The notes under the pieces: model-generated
What the model was told of the DNA's origin: nothing
The model's database searches: none
What the model saw: only the letters and a program-made list of their open reading frames with translations
Translations under genes and position numbers: made by a program
Assembly (NCBI GenBank): GCA_001600055.1
Contig: BCIV01000019.1
Span: 372,001-436,000, forward strand
DNA length: 64,000 bases
Direction: 5' to 3'
From: Filobasidium wieringae
Lineage: Eukaryota > Basidiomycota > Tremellomycetes > Filobasidiales > Filobasidiaceae
Part shown: in pieces, positions 24,061 to 35,470 of the stretch
How the letters are laid out: every line of letters begins with the position of its first letter
Numbering within the stretch: position 1 is the stretch's first letter

Positions 24061-27000
24061 TTACAGATCGTCGAGAATCGGGTGACCGGTTTCTCCGCTG
24101 TTGTCATCGATAATGTCCTGATTCTCGAGTGAAGCTTCGGAATATGCCGAGCCTTTCTGAAAGAGCCTCTTTGCAAAAGCTTCGACTTCTTGATCGTAAG
24201 AATCCCATTCTGGAATCGATTTAGCTCGCTCCAATTTGGGTTGTTTCTGAATGTAAGACGATTGCTTAGTGTATATTAATCTTAGTTGTCGTTTTTTTTG
24301 CTTACAGTTAGCGGGTTTTGACAGAGATCGACTAAATGAAAACGTGTCAACAACATTCAGTGTGGAGACGGGTCAAGCAGTAACTTACTGGTCTTAGCGT
24401 CTTTTAGGCTTTCTTGGCTACACCATGTCTCGCACCACAACCACGATTTGTCGAGCGTGAATATCGGCAACTGGTCCTGCATAGAATTTGGTAAGTCCTG
24501 ATCCAAATTCGACAGTGAGTTTGGGTCAGCTGAAAGCGCTTGATATTGGGCACGTAAACGGTCCTGAGCAACCCGAGAATACATGTCAGCTGTGTGATCT
24601 GGGCCAACCGAAAAAAAATACCCACTCCGGCTGCGATCTGAGAAAGGCCGTGAGATATCAGTAAGATGTTTTAGCAGGCAAACGAAGTGATTCAACGCCT
24701 ACTTGGCGGAACTTCTTCAAGTCGATAACGTAGAGTGCGCTACAACACAGGAAAATATAGGGTTAACAAGGAGAAGGTGAAGAGACTGATCCGAGAGTGT
24801 CTGATGCACCTTATATGATATGGCTTGCCCCGCAGCGCGTCCTTCCAATATCCTGTAGTCAGAGGCAGTGCCTCAGGGAACGCTTCAATCACAGGAACTA
24901 CGTCTCCTTACCCGTTTTCCAGAAGCGATACCCTTCCATCTCAGGCTTATCATCACCCATAGGCGCATATCCATATACGCGATTCTGCAGATTCAGATTA
25001 ACCAACTCCTGCAGATCGGTCCTTACAATCTGATCTGCGTTGTGTACAGGTCTGCTTCAGCTGCTAGTCCTTCAGCCATCACCCTTTGACTTACCGGCAT
25101 CTACGAAGATGACCTTGTCCAAATCCAGTGGGAACAAGACATCGAGGAATAGAATTTTGTACCTGAACGGACAGCAATCCCTCGGTCAGGTCATGGTCCC
25201 CTGGATTCCGTTACAACAACTCACCCCCAGATCTCTCGTTGCTTCTCTTTCTGTCCTCTTAACCACGACGGCCACTTGTACGTCACGAGCTCGTATCTGC
25301 CGATAAACTCATCAGCGTTGTCAATCTCTATCTGTCCTTATAGACGCACTGGAATCCGTATTCCGCGGCAAAATGGGGCAGAAATTCCTGTTTACAATAG
25401 TTAGCAACGACTATGCTGACACCAGAGGAGGCTATCTACCAAAAAGGATGGAGACAAGAAGTTTTCCTGATGGTATGTACTGCTCAGCCATCTTGGTCGT
25501 GTTCCGCCATATCAGGACTTACGATAAACCAGAACTTTACGGTACTCTCGGTATGTTTTAATACACTAAGCACCATGATCGACGCAAAACGCTAGTAAAC
25601 CAGGGTCTATCAACGCGCGGTTCGAAATGGAACACCTAAATCGTGGAACATACCTCGTATAGCTTGCCGGAAGCAACGGTGAAGATATTGATATCAGCGT
25701 TCTTTCTCACAGGTGCAGGTGACCTGCCAAGAACCGTGGAGATTCTAAGTTTTTGGGAAGTGAGCCATCCGGTCAGGAATAGAACAAATTTATGAAGCTT
25801 ACGACGAGTAAATTCTGTCCATGAAGCCTGAAACTACAGGCATCTCTTGCAACACGTCAACCCCTTCCATCCCACCTTTGCGCTTAAAGACGGGCATTAT
25901 TGTTAAACCACTGAAAGAAGTCAACGCTATGTCCATGTCTTCCTTGTAACTGAGTCCCGGCGTTTTAGCTTCTATGCTATTCAAGTCATAGACATCTTGT
26001 CCTCTACCTGACCTGATAGCAAGCTGGAACAAACCGGGGCTCGACTTAAACTGGAAATATCCGACGTTTGCCATGACCGAAGTGTCCCCTATTACTTGTT
26101 GCTTCGGGTCCGTTAATTGTAACTGTAAACCACGAGGTACGGGGTGACCAGGTTCACTGGCGTGACCTTCGATGACAAGCTGTTCAAGCTCGAAACGCAG
26201 ATCCACTACCGAATGCTCCTGTCTAGCCAGAATGGTCTCGAGACGCAGATTATCCAAATCGTGAACGGAGTCTTTGGGTCTTACCAACCAGGAAGTGGGT
26301 ATGTCCAAACCTAAGGTCAAGATAGGCTCCTCCGGAAGGGACCGGAATTGAGCGCCAGTCAGACTTTCAGATCCATCGGAACTGAAGCGCATCTCGTTGA
26401 TGGACTCATATCGGTAGAATCGCTTGACTGGTATCTCCGCCAAGGCCAGACTAGGATTGAGCTGGATCGTGGCGGAAGTATGCGCAAGTCCAAGGGCAGT
26501 CTCAATCAGCGATGACCACTTCTGTGCTTGTTCGCTAACGGGATCAATCACAGCGAAAATTCGCAGCAAACTGGTGTTGGATAATCCAATGGAGAAAGAA
26601 GATCGCTGATTCGCAATTCCCTCGTAAAGCCTGGTGCGAGCCACTGTAGCAGTTTGAAGAGGGCCCAGCGTCTGAGCGGAATATGCCCTACCAATTACAG
26701 ATGCTATACCCGTCACCATGCTCGCTAGTGTGGACTGCTCGAGGGCGCTATGATCGTCGTACATTCGTTTCAGGGCATTCGCCACAGGTAAACCTCGATT
26801 ACCAGCGTCGATCCTTTCCAACGTCCCGAAGTCTTCAGGTAAGAACCGCTCGGACGTAACAGGACCGATTAGCCTGCCGTTCGCAATGATGTAGAATGAA
26901 CCAAGAAGAATCGGCATAGCTCCCGCTTCTTCTGCCCGAGCATCCCAGAAAGATCGAGATGATGCGAGCAACAAGGGAGAAACATAGGCTGCGATGCTCG

Positions 27001-29802
27001 GCAATGGTGCGTTGAGCGATCGATCCGAATCCGCCGTTTCCGTCTGAAATTCTCTCAATTTTATCACGCTTGCCACATCCGAAGCCTCGATCTCATCCAG
27101 TATCTGTAATACACCGGACGGCGATAGAGAAGACAACGATTTGGAGGAGTAGGCTTCATGCAAGAATGTAGAGAAGCGCAGCGGATGATGGTAGCTACTT
27201 TTGTGCGAAGGCGTGTGAATAAATCCAACTCGAGCAAGGGATTTTTCGGTTCGGAGATGCTCGAGGACGTTACGACAGAGATTCCTGCCCTCATCACTAT
27301 CCAGATCGCCAACAATATTGATTGTTGTCAAGATATCCTTTCCTTCGCGTTGCTGAGGATAGACGAATTGTTCCACCAGAACCGATTGAGATCCGAAAAT
27401 GTCAGGTAGGTGAACAATATCCTGTGATGTAACATCCTCAGAGATAAGGTAAAGATTGCGTCTCGGGGAAGTAGTGGGTAGGTCGTAGAAGAATCGGTCA
27501 AGTTGACGAGCGGTCTTGAGCTGGGCGACCATACCCGCTTGACCAAGATATGACTGTTGCGCCATGAAGACTTGCATCAGTCTGTCTGTCCATCTCTCGT
27601 CCATGGCGTTAAAGTGTCCATTCAAGAAAAACGCGCCTCCTGGTGTAAGTCTTGGTGAAAGGGATAGCCTTTCTAGCCAAGCCCGCGTTCTTTCCACGGG
27701 AAGAGCTTCTACCTTGCCGTTAACTATGTCGGAGAAGCTAGCAGGCCTACTGTCCTGATCATCATCGACAGCGTAGAAATGTGCCGTATATAAATTTTCT
27801 ACAATAGCAGGATCCATACTCGGGTTGGGCGAGTGGCGCATGAGGATTTGCATGAATTCCATCGATCTAGCTCTGCCACGCGTTGCAATGATATAGCTAA
27901 AGAACCGAGCCATCTTGGTACTCTCGTCATTGTCTTGATCGGAGATCAAAGGCACTAATCCGACTCGGAAAGGCATTCCTCGCTTGACCATCTGTTGAAC
28001 CATTCCACTGATCGTTGACATGGAAGAACTTTTAGACATGTCAAGGACGAGGACCAGATGCCAAAAGTTGCGTCGTACTTGTTGCGACAAAGGTCCTTGC
28101 CTTCCCGCACGGGTAAGAGCTGCAACAGAGTTTGTCCAGCCGGCATATCTCTTGTCCTTTTCGATGTTGTTCCACCAAGTGATGACTTCCCCACCTTCCT
28201 TTAAATCACTTGCATCGACAAGACCTTCCATTGGGTCAACTTCAGTAAGTCCAGTAGCAATGTCCTCATCGGTCAGCAACTGAAACGCTTGGTCGGGAGT
28301 AAGGCCAAGGGAAGTAAGCGATACCATTCGGTGACGTTCCTCTCTCAAGATCGACAAGAGACTGAATGCATTCAGCTCATTGTCCAGTAAGGCCCGGCCG
28401 TTGACCCAAATTCTGTTCAACAGTCTGTTTCGCTGTTGGGTGCTACTGACTGCTTCTACTAGCTGATGGTCAAGTTCGACGTTGCGCGCGATAGCAGCGG
28501 AATGTTTTGGAAAGTCTTGTGAGATACCTATCAACGCTTGCAATGGGTTAGGATCGGCCATGATCAAACTAGCTGTCTTCAGTCCCAGATCTAAGCGGTC
28601 GTGACAAGTAAGGAATAGTAAAGAGTCATCTCAGTCTATGTGATTAGACTAACCGGCAATCTCGCCCAACTTGAGAGGCTTTTCAATTAGCTCATCCCAA
28701 GATCCTTCCCCAATGATACTGCTATACCCATCTTCTAAGCTCAGATTGGTCGATCTAGGTGCTTCGAAGACCTCTTGCGTTTGTCCAACTATAATAAGAA
28801 CGCTAGTTATTCAGGGTGACCGTTTACCTCCTTTACCGTCCTGCGTTAGTCCTTACCTTCAGCAGTTCCAGTATCTCGATCGTCAACGGCAAGATAATCT
28901 GTTTTCTTCAGTACCATCTCGACTCCATAACCTTTTAACGAATTCCTCCTCCTATTGATATCAGTGACCTCCTCAATTCTCGCAGCCACAGGTCGGTACC
29001 GAACGATTACTTCGAACGAATCGTCCGATTTTGCGTGTCCCATGAGGTATTCATAAAGGTCCGCTTGAGATGAAGTGAGATCGGAGAGGTATATAATGGC
29101 TGGTGGATGGGGAGAGGATATGTATGATTGAGGGTAGATGTGATCGAAGGGTAGAAGCTTAGGTATGGGCTGTCTCTCGGATCTGGTCGACAAACTTATC
29201 AGTAACAACGCTGCTTTTAAATAGCCGGAGTAGGGGGTACTCACGTAGTATTGCCTGTCAAGGTCAATTCCATATCCCGTTTAAGCTCTTCAACGTCGCA
29301 GAACCCCTTTCCTCTCCATTCTACCCAGCTATCACATAGGTTTCCGATCCCGTTTCCAATATCGGTCTCGTTCGTAACTGTGTCGTAATACTGGTAGAAT
29401 GCTTGTATTTTCGGCGTAGATTCGTGCATCGCTAAGGACGTCTTGAAAGAGGTGAAGTCCCATTTTGGATGGTGTGCTGCGATAGAGGATGATTGAATCA
29501 AGTCGTATATAGTTTCTAATTGCTTCTTCGGGGTAACTCCTTCATAGAGAGGTAGATGAGATGTGAGCAGAGAAAGCATAGGGTAATAGACAGTGGGATC
29601 TTCAAGTGCTGCGCTTTCTCTGTTTGGAGCTTTGATTGAGAATGTATGACATAGAGTATCAGCACTTCACTTCTGCTGCTTACAGTACTTCTAGTAAAAG
29701 AGGAGGTGCATCCCAGCTTGACCTCAACCAGATATTGACCGTTGACCGGGAGGCTGTAGCAAACGTCGCTACAGCCATACCGAGAACGCTTCGAAGCAAC
29801 AT
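24061..29802 (-). CDS. UDP-glucose:glycoprotein glucosyltransferase (UGGT/Kre5-type)
   Basis: The minus-strand gene starts at 29802 with a signal peptide ([17 protein letters not shown]) followed by the UGGT N-terminal block [19 protein letters not shown]. Exons include 29802-29684, one beginning at 29619, one large exon (about 28567-25799, some 920 codons) carrying the thioredoxin-like folding-sensor modules and beta-sandwich, and several short 3' exons. The GT24 catalytic domain is spread over 25800-24061: [16 protein letters not shown], a [11 protein letters not shown] block, [11 protein letters not shown] (the DxD motif, split by an intron near 25095), [25 protein letters not shown] and [11 protein letters not shown]. 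The enzyme reglucosylates misfolded glycoproteins in the ER so that they rebind calnexin. The C-terminus ILDDL is only a weak match to an HDEL-type retrieval signal. Intron positions in the 3' part were not all resolved. Confidence 0.92.
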
Positions 29803-31245
29803 CTTCGGGAGAAGAAAAGATTCTATTCCCTTCGAGAAATCCTTTGGTACTATTGGATCGGCTTGATGACTGACTGAAGGTACTGATAGGCAAGATTTCT
29901 ATACATTTCACGACATTCCACCTTGACGTCTGTTCAGCTCAGATTCAGAGTGACGAAGCAGGTCGAACAGTCTTAGCTCTGCTGGAAACAAGGGACATCT
30001 TTGATTTCGGACGCAGTATTATTGACTCCAACCATTTCTAACTCATCCGAATCCACTCAACAGTTCAACCGCCTTCAAGTGGTAACCCCTTCGATGTGGG
30101 ACGAAGAACTAGCCACTCATAGGTGCCTTTAACAGTGCAAGATCCATTACTGCCTATTCAACGAGGCGTATAAGTTGGCTCAAAGCAAAAAATAAACAAA
30201 GGACGATCGAACTGTTCTCATTTCGGGAGGCCTTTGTGATCAAGAAGTCTGCCGGAGGGAGTCAAGTACATAAAGCATCCATGCTGAATCCTTCACTCAG
30301 GTCTCTCTCCCTCGCCAGTATTCGATGCGCATGCACCGGTCTGGCGAGAGCGACTTTCTACAAGGTAGATGTAGTTAAATGTCCTTGCCAATGAAAGTAT
30401 TTATTACTTTACGCTTCGAATCCCCTGGTGTACCTGGAGTATCAAAAATGGATGGCAAAGGCCACAGCCAGAGGCACATACCAAAACCGGCAAATATGTC
30501 TTGCATTTCGGCTGGGCCTTTAAAATCGGGTAAACCTCCATCGAGAGATCAAAAACGTTGATCCCGGACCGCAAAATATGTTCTTACGTCTGTCTTTGCA
30601 TCTCCGTCAATGAGATTGCATTACAGTAATCTATGCGACATGCGAGCTCGTGTTTGAGAATGACTGGGCAGGGGCGACCTCCTACAAGGCTATGTGATGC
30701 GCAATGATTTAAGGCGGGGCAGAGCGTCAATATACGAAAATAATCAAGGATCATTCTACCACATCTCTCATCGCATCTCAGACAGTCTGGCTGGTTAGTT
30801 GACAGAAACTGGGTCTCATTAAGAGCCTGAGTGATGACGGTATGAACATCGAGCCGCTGCGATTGCTGCTTGATAGCTGAGGTCGCTGTGGCTGGGGGGA
30901 GTGCAGGAAGTGTCGTCTCTCATACTGAACCTCATATCATTAGTCAAAAGAAAGCCGAGCCCTTCTAGCCTCGTCAAGACCGATAGTACCTGTAGATCGA
31001 ATTTCGAGATTCCCTTGGGACCGAAATCTCAGAATTCGATCCCGCTCAGTATAATCTCTCAGTGAAGTCCGAAATCCCGAACTGAAGGACTTTACGATAG
31101 TGTATGCCTTCCTGCCCAGACATCAGAAACGAGTTTGAGAGACCCTCACGATCTCGGAAATCTCGTTACTGATGACACCTGAAGTTGAGATCGCTGTGAA
31201 TGGGATTATACGCGCTTCTCGTAGGTCCCGGTTATAGCGGGCCGT
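29803..31245. other. intergenic region between UGGT and the DNA transposon
   Basis: 1.4 kb that should hold the UGGT promoter next to 29803. No open frame longer than 60 codons looks like a protein, and I see no repeat copies or RNA genes. The rest appears to be unassigned sequence before the transposon end. Confidence 0.4.
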
Positions 31246-31415
31246 TTGTATCAAGCGACTTTTGACCCAATTTTGTTTTATTTTTACTTTTATTTCCAAA
31301 AAGCGGTCGGGCACAACTTTTTTTTTGCTCAACACAAATGCTTATTGTTTTGACTGACCGAATGTTAACTTAACATTGTACGGTCAATATCGACTTTTCT
31401 TAACTTCACCCTTAA
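31246..31415 (+). repeat. left terminal inverted repeat of the DNA transposon
   Basis: Matches the reverse complement of 37211-37389. Best-conserved blocks are TTGTATCAAGCGA at the tip, gggcacaact with a T-run, the stretch ctcaacacaaatgcttattg, and gttaacttaacattgtacgg. The part between tip and gggcac is diverged and AT-rich. Confidence 0.85.
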
Positions 31416-31471
31416 CTTCACGCTTAGCCTAACTCATAATAGCATATCTTCATCTCATCTACGTACTAAAT

Positions 31472-33286
31472 ATGATGAACTCCAGCATCCTAACTCCTCT
31501 CCTTTCCGACCCTGCCGTTGTAGAGCAGCTTGCTGCTTACATTCAACAAGTACAACAGCAACAACAAGAGCAACAAGGCGTAGGGTCTTTACCTGCATCT
31601 TCCTCTTCCACCGCCCCACATCCTCTTCAGTCTTTAGGATCAAGCTCTCATCCCCCCTATCAACCACCCCAACCTCCCGCTGAGCGGATTACGACCCTTC
31701 TTCAAACGACTCGGCCAACTTTTAATCAACATGCTCAGCCGTCTTCTACAGGGACCTTTAAAAAGCACATTAAGACTGGAAACATTACAATTAAAGGAAC
31801 GCCACTTCAAAGAGTCAATACTAAGCCTCCAAAGATAGTACGAGGGCTTTGTAGAGATATGGCTATAGTTTATATACCATGCGGATCGTTCCTCCGTTCA
31901 AATCTCATTCTCAACCTCAAACCAACAGCCGTAAGAGCGAAGTTCAAGCAATACATGGAGATCCATGGTTACATGCTCAAGCTCAACCTAACCGATGATA
32001 TGCAACCCCGGAACATCGTTGACTGGGTAGAGCGAGCGTTCACATCGACCATTGGAAATGACGGGCCGAGTGGTACATGGCTCTGGGCAAAGACCTCCCC
32101 AGCAACTCATCAATTCTTTCACTCCTACTCTGCCAACCCTTTTACCACTGGCATCGACGACCTGACTCATTTCTTTGGAAAGGAGTCTCGTTATATGTTT
32201 GTCATCCCTCACACGTGGCAGCTTGAGGATCATGACCATCCAACCTTTCGAAGAGCAATCGCAAAGGCCATGGAATTGGACGAGCATGATTTCTCCATGG
32301 AGAGCGAGCAGGAGGGAGAAAAAGAAGAGATGTTTGTCAGGAAAGGGAAAGGCAGAGAGGAAGTTGAACTAGTCAATCAAGAACCACCACCATTCATCAA
32401 CGTTCAATGTCATCGTTGTGGGATTGAATATCCTGCAGACCGGGCGACGGATCATCAGTACTCTTGCCATCAGGCTGCTGAACCAGACACTCCCTATACG
32501 CCTGATGCATTCCCTGATCCCGGCATGGCCTTTGACGACTTGTTCGACTTCCCAGCTTCCCCTTCAACCACTTCTACCACCCGCAGCAGTCACAGTGAGC
32601 AATCCTTACCAGGACTGGGAGATGGGTTGGAGGACCACTTGGCAGCAATGCAAACAGTCAAACAAGAAGCTTCGTTCAATGTCGCCCCTCGACCATCTAC
32701 CAATGTCAACCTATCTCGTTCCGCCTCCGACTCAGATGAGATCATTATACTGGACGATCTCAAAGTTTCAGAAGATAATCGTCGTATCAATCGATGGAAG
32801 GTTACCTTAGAAACTCTGCACGAGCTCAGAAGCAACAGTGCAACCGATGTGTCCTTTGCTAAACAAGCCATGCAAGTACTACTCGGTCGTTTTGATGGAG
32901 AATTGTTCATGAAAATGATCATACAGAACGGCATACGTCAAGAGCAGAGTCCAGGATCTCCTGTAGTGTCAGGAACAAACGCGGCCGAACTTGACTTGGT
33001 CCAAACAGTTGATACAGGCCTTCAGACCAATGCCACCGGGGCGGCTTCTGCGCAACCACCTGCGATTGAGACAGCTCCTGAGGATAGTGCAACGGTGACA
33101 ACTGGGGTGCGCTCACCTGCCAGGAAACAAGCGAAACCTCTCCTTTTGCCTATGCGACCGGTCACTTGGCACCAGAAACGCCGCCACGATGAGGTTGATT
33201 CAACTCTTAAAGTTCTCATGAGTGAGAATGAAGGTCGTAGAGGCAAGCGTCAAAAGAAACCATCATCAAAAGCGTTCCACCAATGA
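31472..33286 (+). CDS. transposon accessory protein with C2HC finger and SUMO-interaction-like motif
   Basis: A single-exon frame of 604 residues starts 57 bases inside the left inverted repeat, so its promoter likely lies in the repeat. Visible parts: a Gln/Ser/Pro-rich head (QQVQQQQQEQQ), a folded-looking section (about residues 110-270, with WVERAF and YMFVIPHTWQLEDHDHP), a C-X2-C-X11-H-X3-C finger (CHRCGIEYPADRATDHQYSC), a Ser/acidic segment SASDSDEIIILDDL that has the form of a SUMO-interacting motif, and a basic tail (RRGKRQKKPSSK) that could be a nuclear signal. I do not recognise the family. It is the only one of the three transposon genes without a visible break. A role in DNA binding, target choice or regulation is an inference. 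Confidence 0.7.
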   Translation: MMNSSILTPLLSDPAVVEQLAAYIQQVQQQQQEQQGVGSLPASSSSTAPHPLQSLGSSSHPPYQPPQPPAERITTLLQTTRPTFNQHAQPSSTGTFKKHIKTGNITIKGTPLQRVNTKPPKIVRGLCRDMAIVYIPCGSFLRSNLILNLKPTAVRAKFKQYMEIHGYMLKLNLTDDMQPRNIVDWVERAFTSTIGNDGPSGTWLWAKTSPATHQFFHSYSANPFTTGIDDLTHFFGKESRYMFVIPHTWQLEDHDHPTFRRAIAKAMELDEHDFSMESEQEGEKEEMFVRKGKGREEVELVNQEPPPFINVQCHRCGIEYPADRATDHQYSCHQAAEPDTPYTPDAFPDPGMAFDDLFDFPASPSTTSTTRSSHSEQSLPGLGDGLEDHLAAMQTVKQEASFNVAPRPSTNVNLSRSASDSDEIIILDDLKVSEDNRRINRWKVTLETLHELRSNSATDVSFAKQAMQVLLGRFDGELFMKMIIQNGIRQEQSPGSPVVSGTNAAELDLVQTVDTGLQTNATGAASAQPPAIETAPEDSATVTTGVRSPARKQAKPLLLPMRPVTWHQKRRHDEVDSTLKVLMSENEGRRGKRQKKPSSKAFHQ

Positions 33287-33362
33287 AGTTGTACTGTACA
33301 TAGATGGCATGCATAGATAGAACGAGAAAACATGATCATACACACAAACTAGTACAACTATT

Positions 33363-35177
33363 CTATTGACGACACCATGAAGGACCGGGGGCACCAGGGG
33401 TAAACATTGGCTGTGGCCCTTGCGGGTAGAAGTATGGACCCTGACCGTATCCAGTGGGAGTTGGAGTCACAGGCAAGACCTGACTTGTAGCCACAGGCAC
33501 TACGTGAGTCGGAGTCACCGGCACAACCGGTTTGCTGTCCTTCTTTCCAATAAGGGAGCAACGATCGCCAGTGCTCTTCCACCTGCACCTTGTGCAACAA
33601 CTGTTGGGCTGCATCTCATCAATCCCACATTGACCAAACTTCTCGTCAAGGGCCATGTAGGCCTCGCTCTCGTTCCTGACCTTTCGCTGGCTCTCCGATC
33701 GGTATTGTTCACAACAATCATCTCCTAGGAGCTGCCGGTACCAACCAGCCATCAAGACCTTGTTGCACCTCTACATCGGAGAGAAAGTAAAGCTTGATCA
33801 GACTTCAAAGTGGCGTTCCATTCATCGTTCACTGCTCACCAAAGCTCGCGCCCATGTGCTAAGTTGTAAGCCCTTCGGTTGGTGTTCTTTGTCGAACACA
33901 AACCGATAGTTCCCATCGTCGTCATAGGTCGCCAGCTCTTCCTCAGACTCCACGGATTCGACATCAGCTCTGGCTTTACCCTTCCCCTTGGTAGGGGTCT
34001 TGGGCACAATGACAGCAGCAGCGGCCGTCGTTGCGCGAGTCTTGACTGGCGAGATCTTCACCTTTTTAGCAGACAAAGACTGCAGCAAAACCTCGTCTTC
34101 TGCAGCCCGCTTGTTGCTCATCTTGGTGAGTCTCCCCTTGAGCGTGGATGCCTCCTTCTTTTGGTCAGCCAGATCTTTGCGAAGTCTCTCGATTTGCTGG
34201 GCGGGGTCCTCTGTCCCGACCGCTACTACTGGAGGAGGTTGCACCACTGCTGTCACTGGGGGTTGCACAGCCACCGCTATGCTGGCTGGTTGTTTCTTGC
34301 CACTGCAAGTTCGAGTTACGGGAGCAGCAGCAGCCACACGTTGTGCGGCACGTTGGTCCTGCAGCTCCTGAAACTCCTTCGCCCTGTCCACCAATTGTCA
34401 ACAGTACTCCCGAGTGTTCGGATGCATGAAGATGTCCAACAACCAACGTTGCTGCAAGTATGGAAGGCTAACTTTAGCGAGTTCGTGTGGGTCTGCGGTC
34501 CTGATTTACTCACCAAAGCGAAGTCTGGGAAGCTTTCCCAATCTTGATCCCCCCCTTCGTAGTGGGGGATCAATACCTCGTCTGCCATCATCCTAATAGC
34601 CTCTGGCATCGGGGCAATGTGGTACATTTCCCACAATAGATCTGTGATCAGGTTATTGTTGTCGTGTACCCATTTATCCCTTGCTTCCAGTTCCCCTGCT
34701 TGTTTGGCCATCTCTTCTTGTTCCTTGGCCTGTTTCTCCCGCAATGCCGCTTGTTCATCAAGCACCTCTGAAACCAAACTATTAGCTCAAGTATCATCGA
34801 TTCATGTGATACGTCTTTCAATACTTACTCTTGATTATTCCTACAAGCCCGGGTCTTTGTAACACTCGTTCCGCGATCTGCTCCTCATCCAATTCTTCTG
34901 GTTGGGCAGGCGCAGCACCCTCTTGTGCATCTTGCTCTTGCTCTCTCCGACGGAATGAATCCATCTCTTTCCTTATCTTCTCGTCTGTGTCAGCATCCAT
35001 ACCTCTATTGACTGAGTCCTCCTCATCGTTCATCTCCGCTTGTAAACTACCTGTCCGCATTCCTTCCGATCCTGCATCTTCACTCCATGTTTGTTCTTCG
35101 TTCCGTTCTGCAAATAGAGCAGGTGCAGGGGCCTGCCTCGGGGTCGAGTGAGTGTCAACATTGGGGATAGCAGCCAT
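33363..35177 (-). pseudogene. transposon accessory gene (coiled coil, Cys-rich C-terminus) with in-frame stop
   Basis: Minus-strand exons 35177-34829, 34767-34514, 34451-33840 and 33770-33363 join in phase (541 codons). The N-terminal part is acidic, a Lys/Glu coiled coil follows (EKQAKEQEEMAKQAGELEARDKW region), then an Ala/Pro/Val linker, a second coiled coil (QQIERLRKDLADQKKE), a basic patch, and a C-terminal Cys cluster CCTRCRWKSTGDRC followed by a Pro/Gly-rich tail. Exon 3 contains an in-frame TGA at 34398-34400, between HPNTREYC and QLVDRAKEF; the frame after it is otherwise open for about 190 codons. This looks like a nonsense mutation, though a genuine gene end there plus a separate downstream gene cannot be excluded. 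Similar Cys clusters occur in uncharacterised basidiomycete proteins. I do not know its function. Confidence 0.6.
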
Positions 35178-35470
35178 TGTAAGAATGTCAGATAGATATA
35201 ATTGGGGCGAGTGAGCTAAGTGTGGATGGTGAGTGGTAGTAGGATATTAGTTTGCCGTTAGTGTAACTAGATATCTACCTTGCTTTAAGTTAACTTAAGC
35301 TTCTTAACTTCTTAGCTTCTTAGCGATTGTTGTCTGTTTTGGTCGAACAATAGCGCATAGAGGCTGAAACGCGGGTCCTTTGGATCGTTGTTTAAGTTAA
35401 CTTCACATGTTGATCGAAAGATGGATTACATGATCACAACTGGAGATTATTGGTTTATCAGTAACGAATC
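35178..35470. other. internal transposon spacer with GTTAACTTAA palindromes
   Basis: The 293 bases between the two minus-strand genes contain ttaagttaacttaagc at about 35285-35300 and another aagttaactt at about 35393-35402. The same hexamer-based motif (gttaacttaac) is part of both terminal inverted repeats. It may be a binding site for an element protein, or part of the promoter of the coiled-coil gene. Confidence 0.5.
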
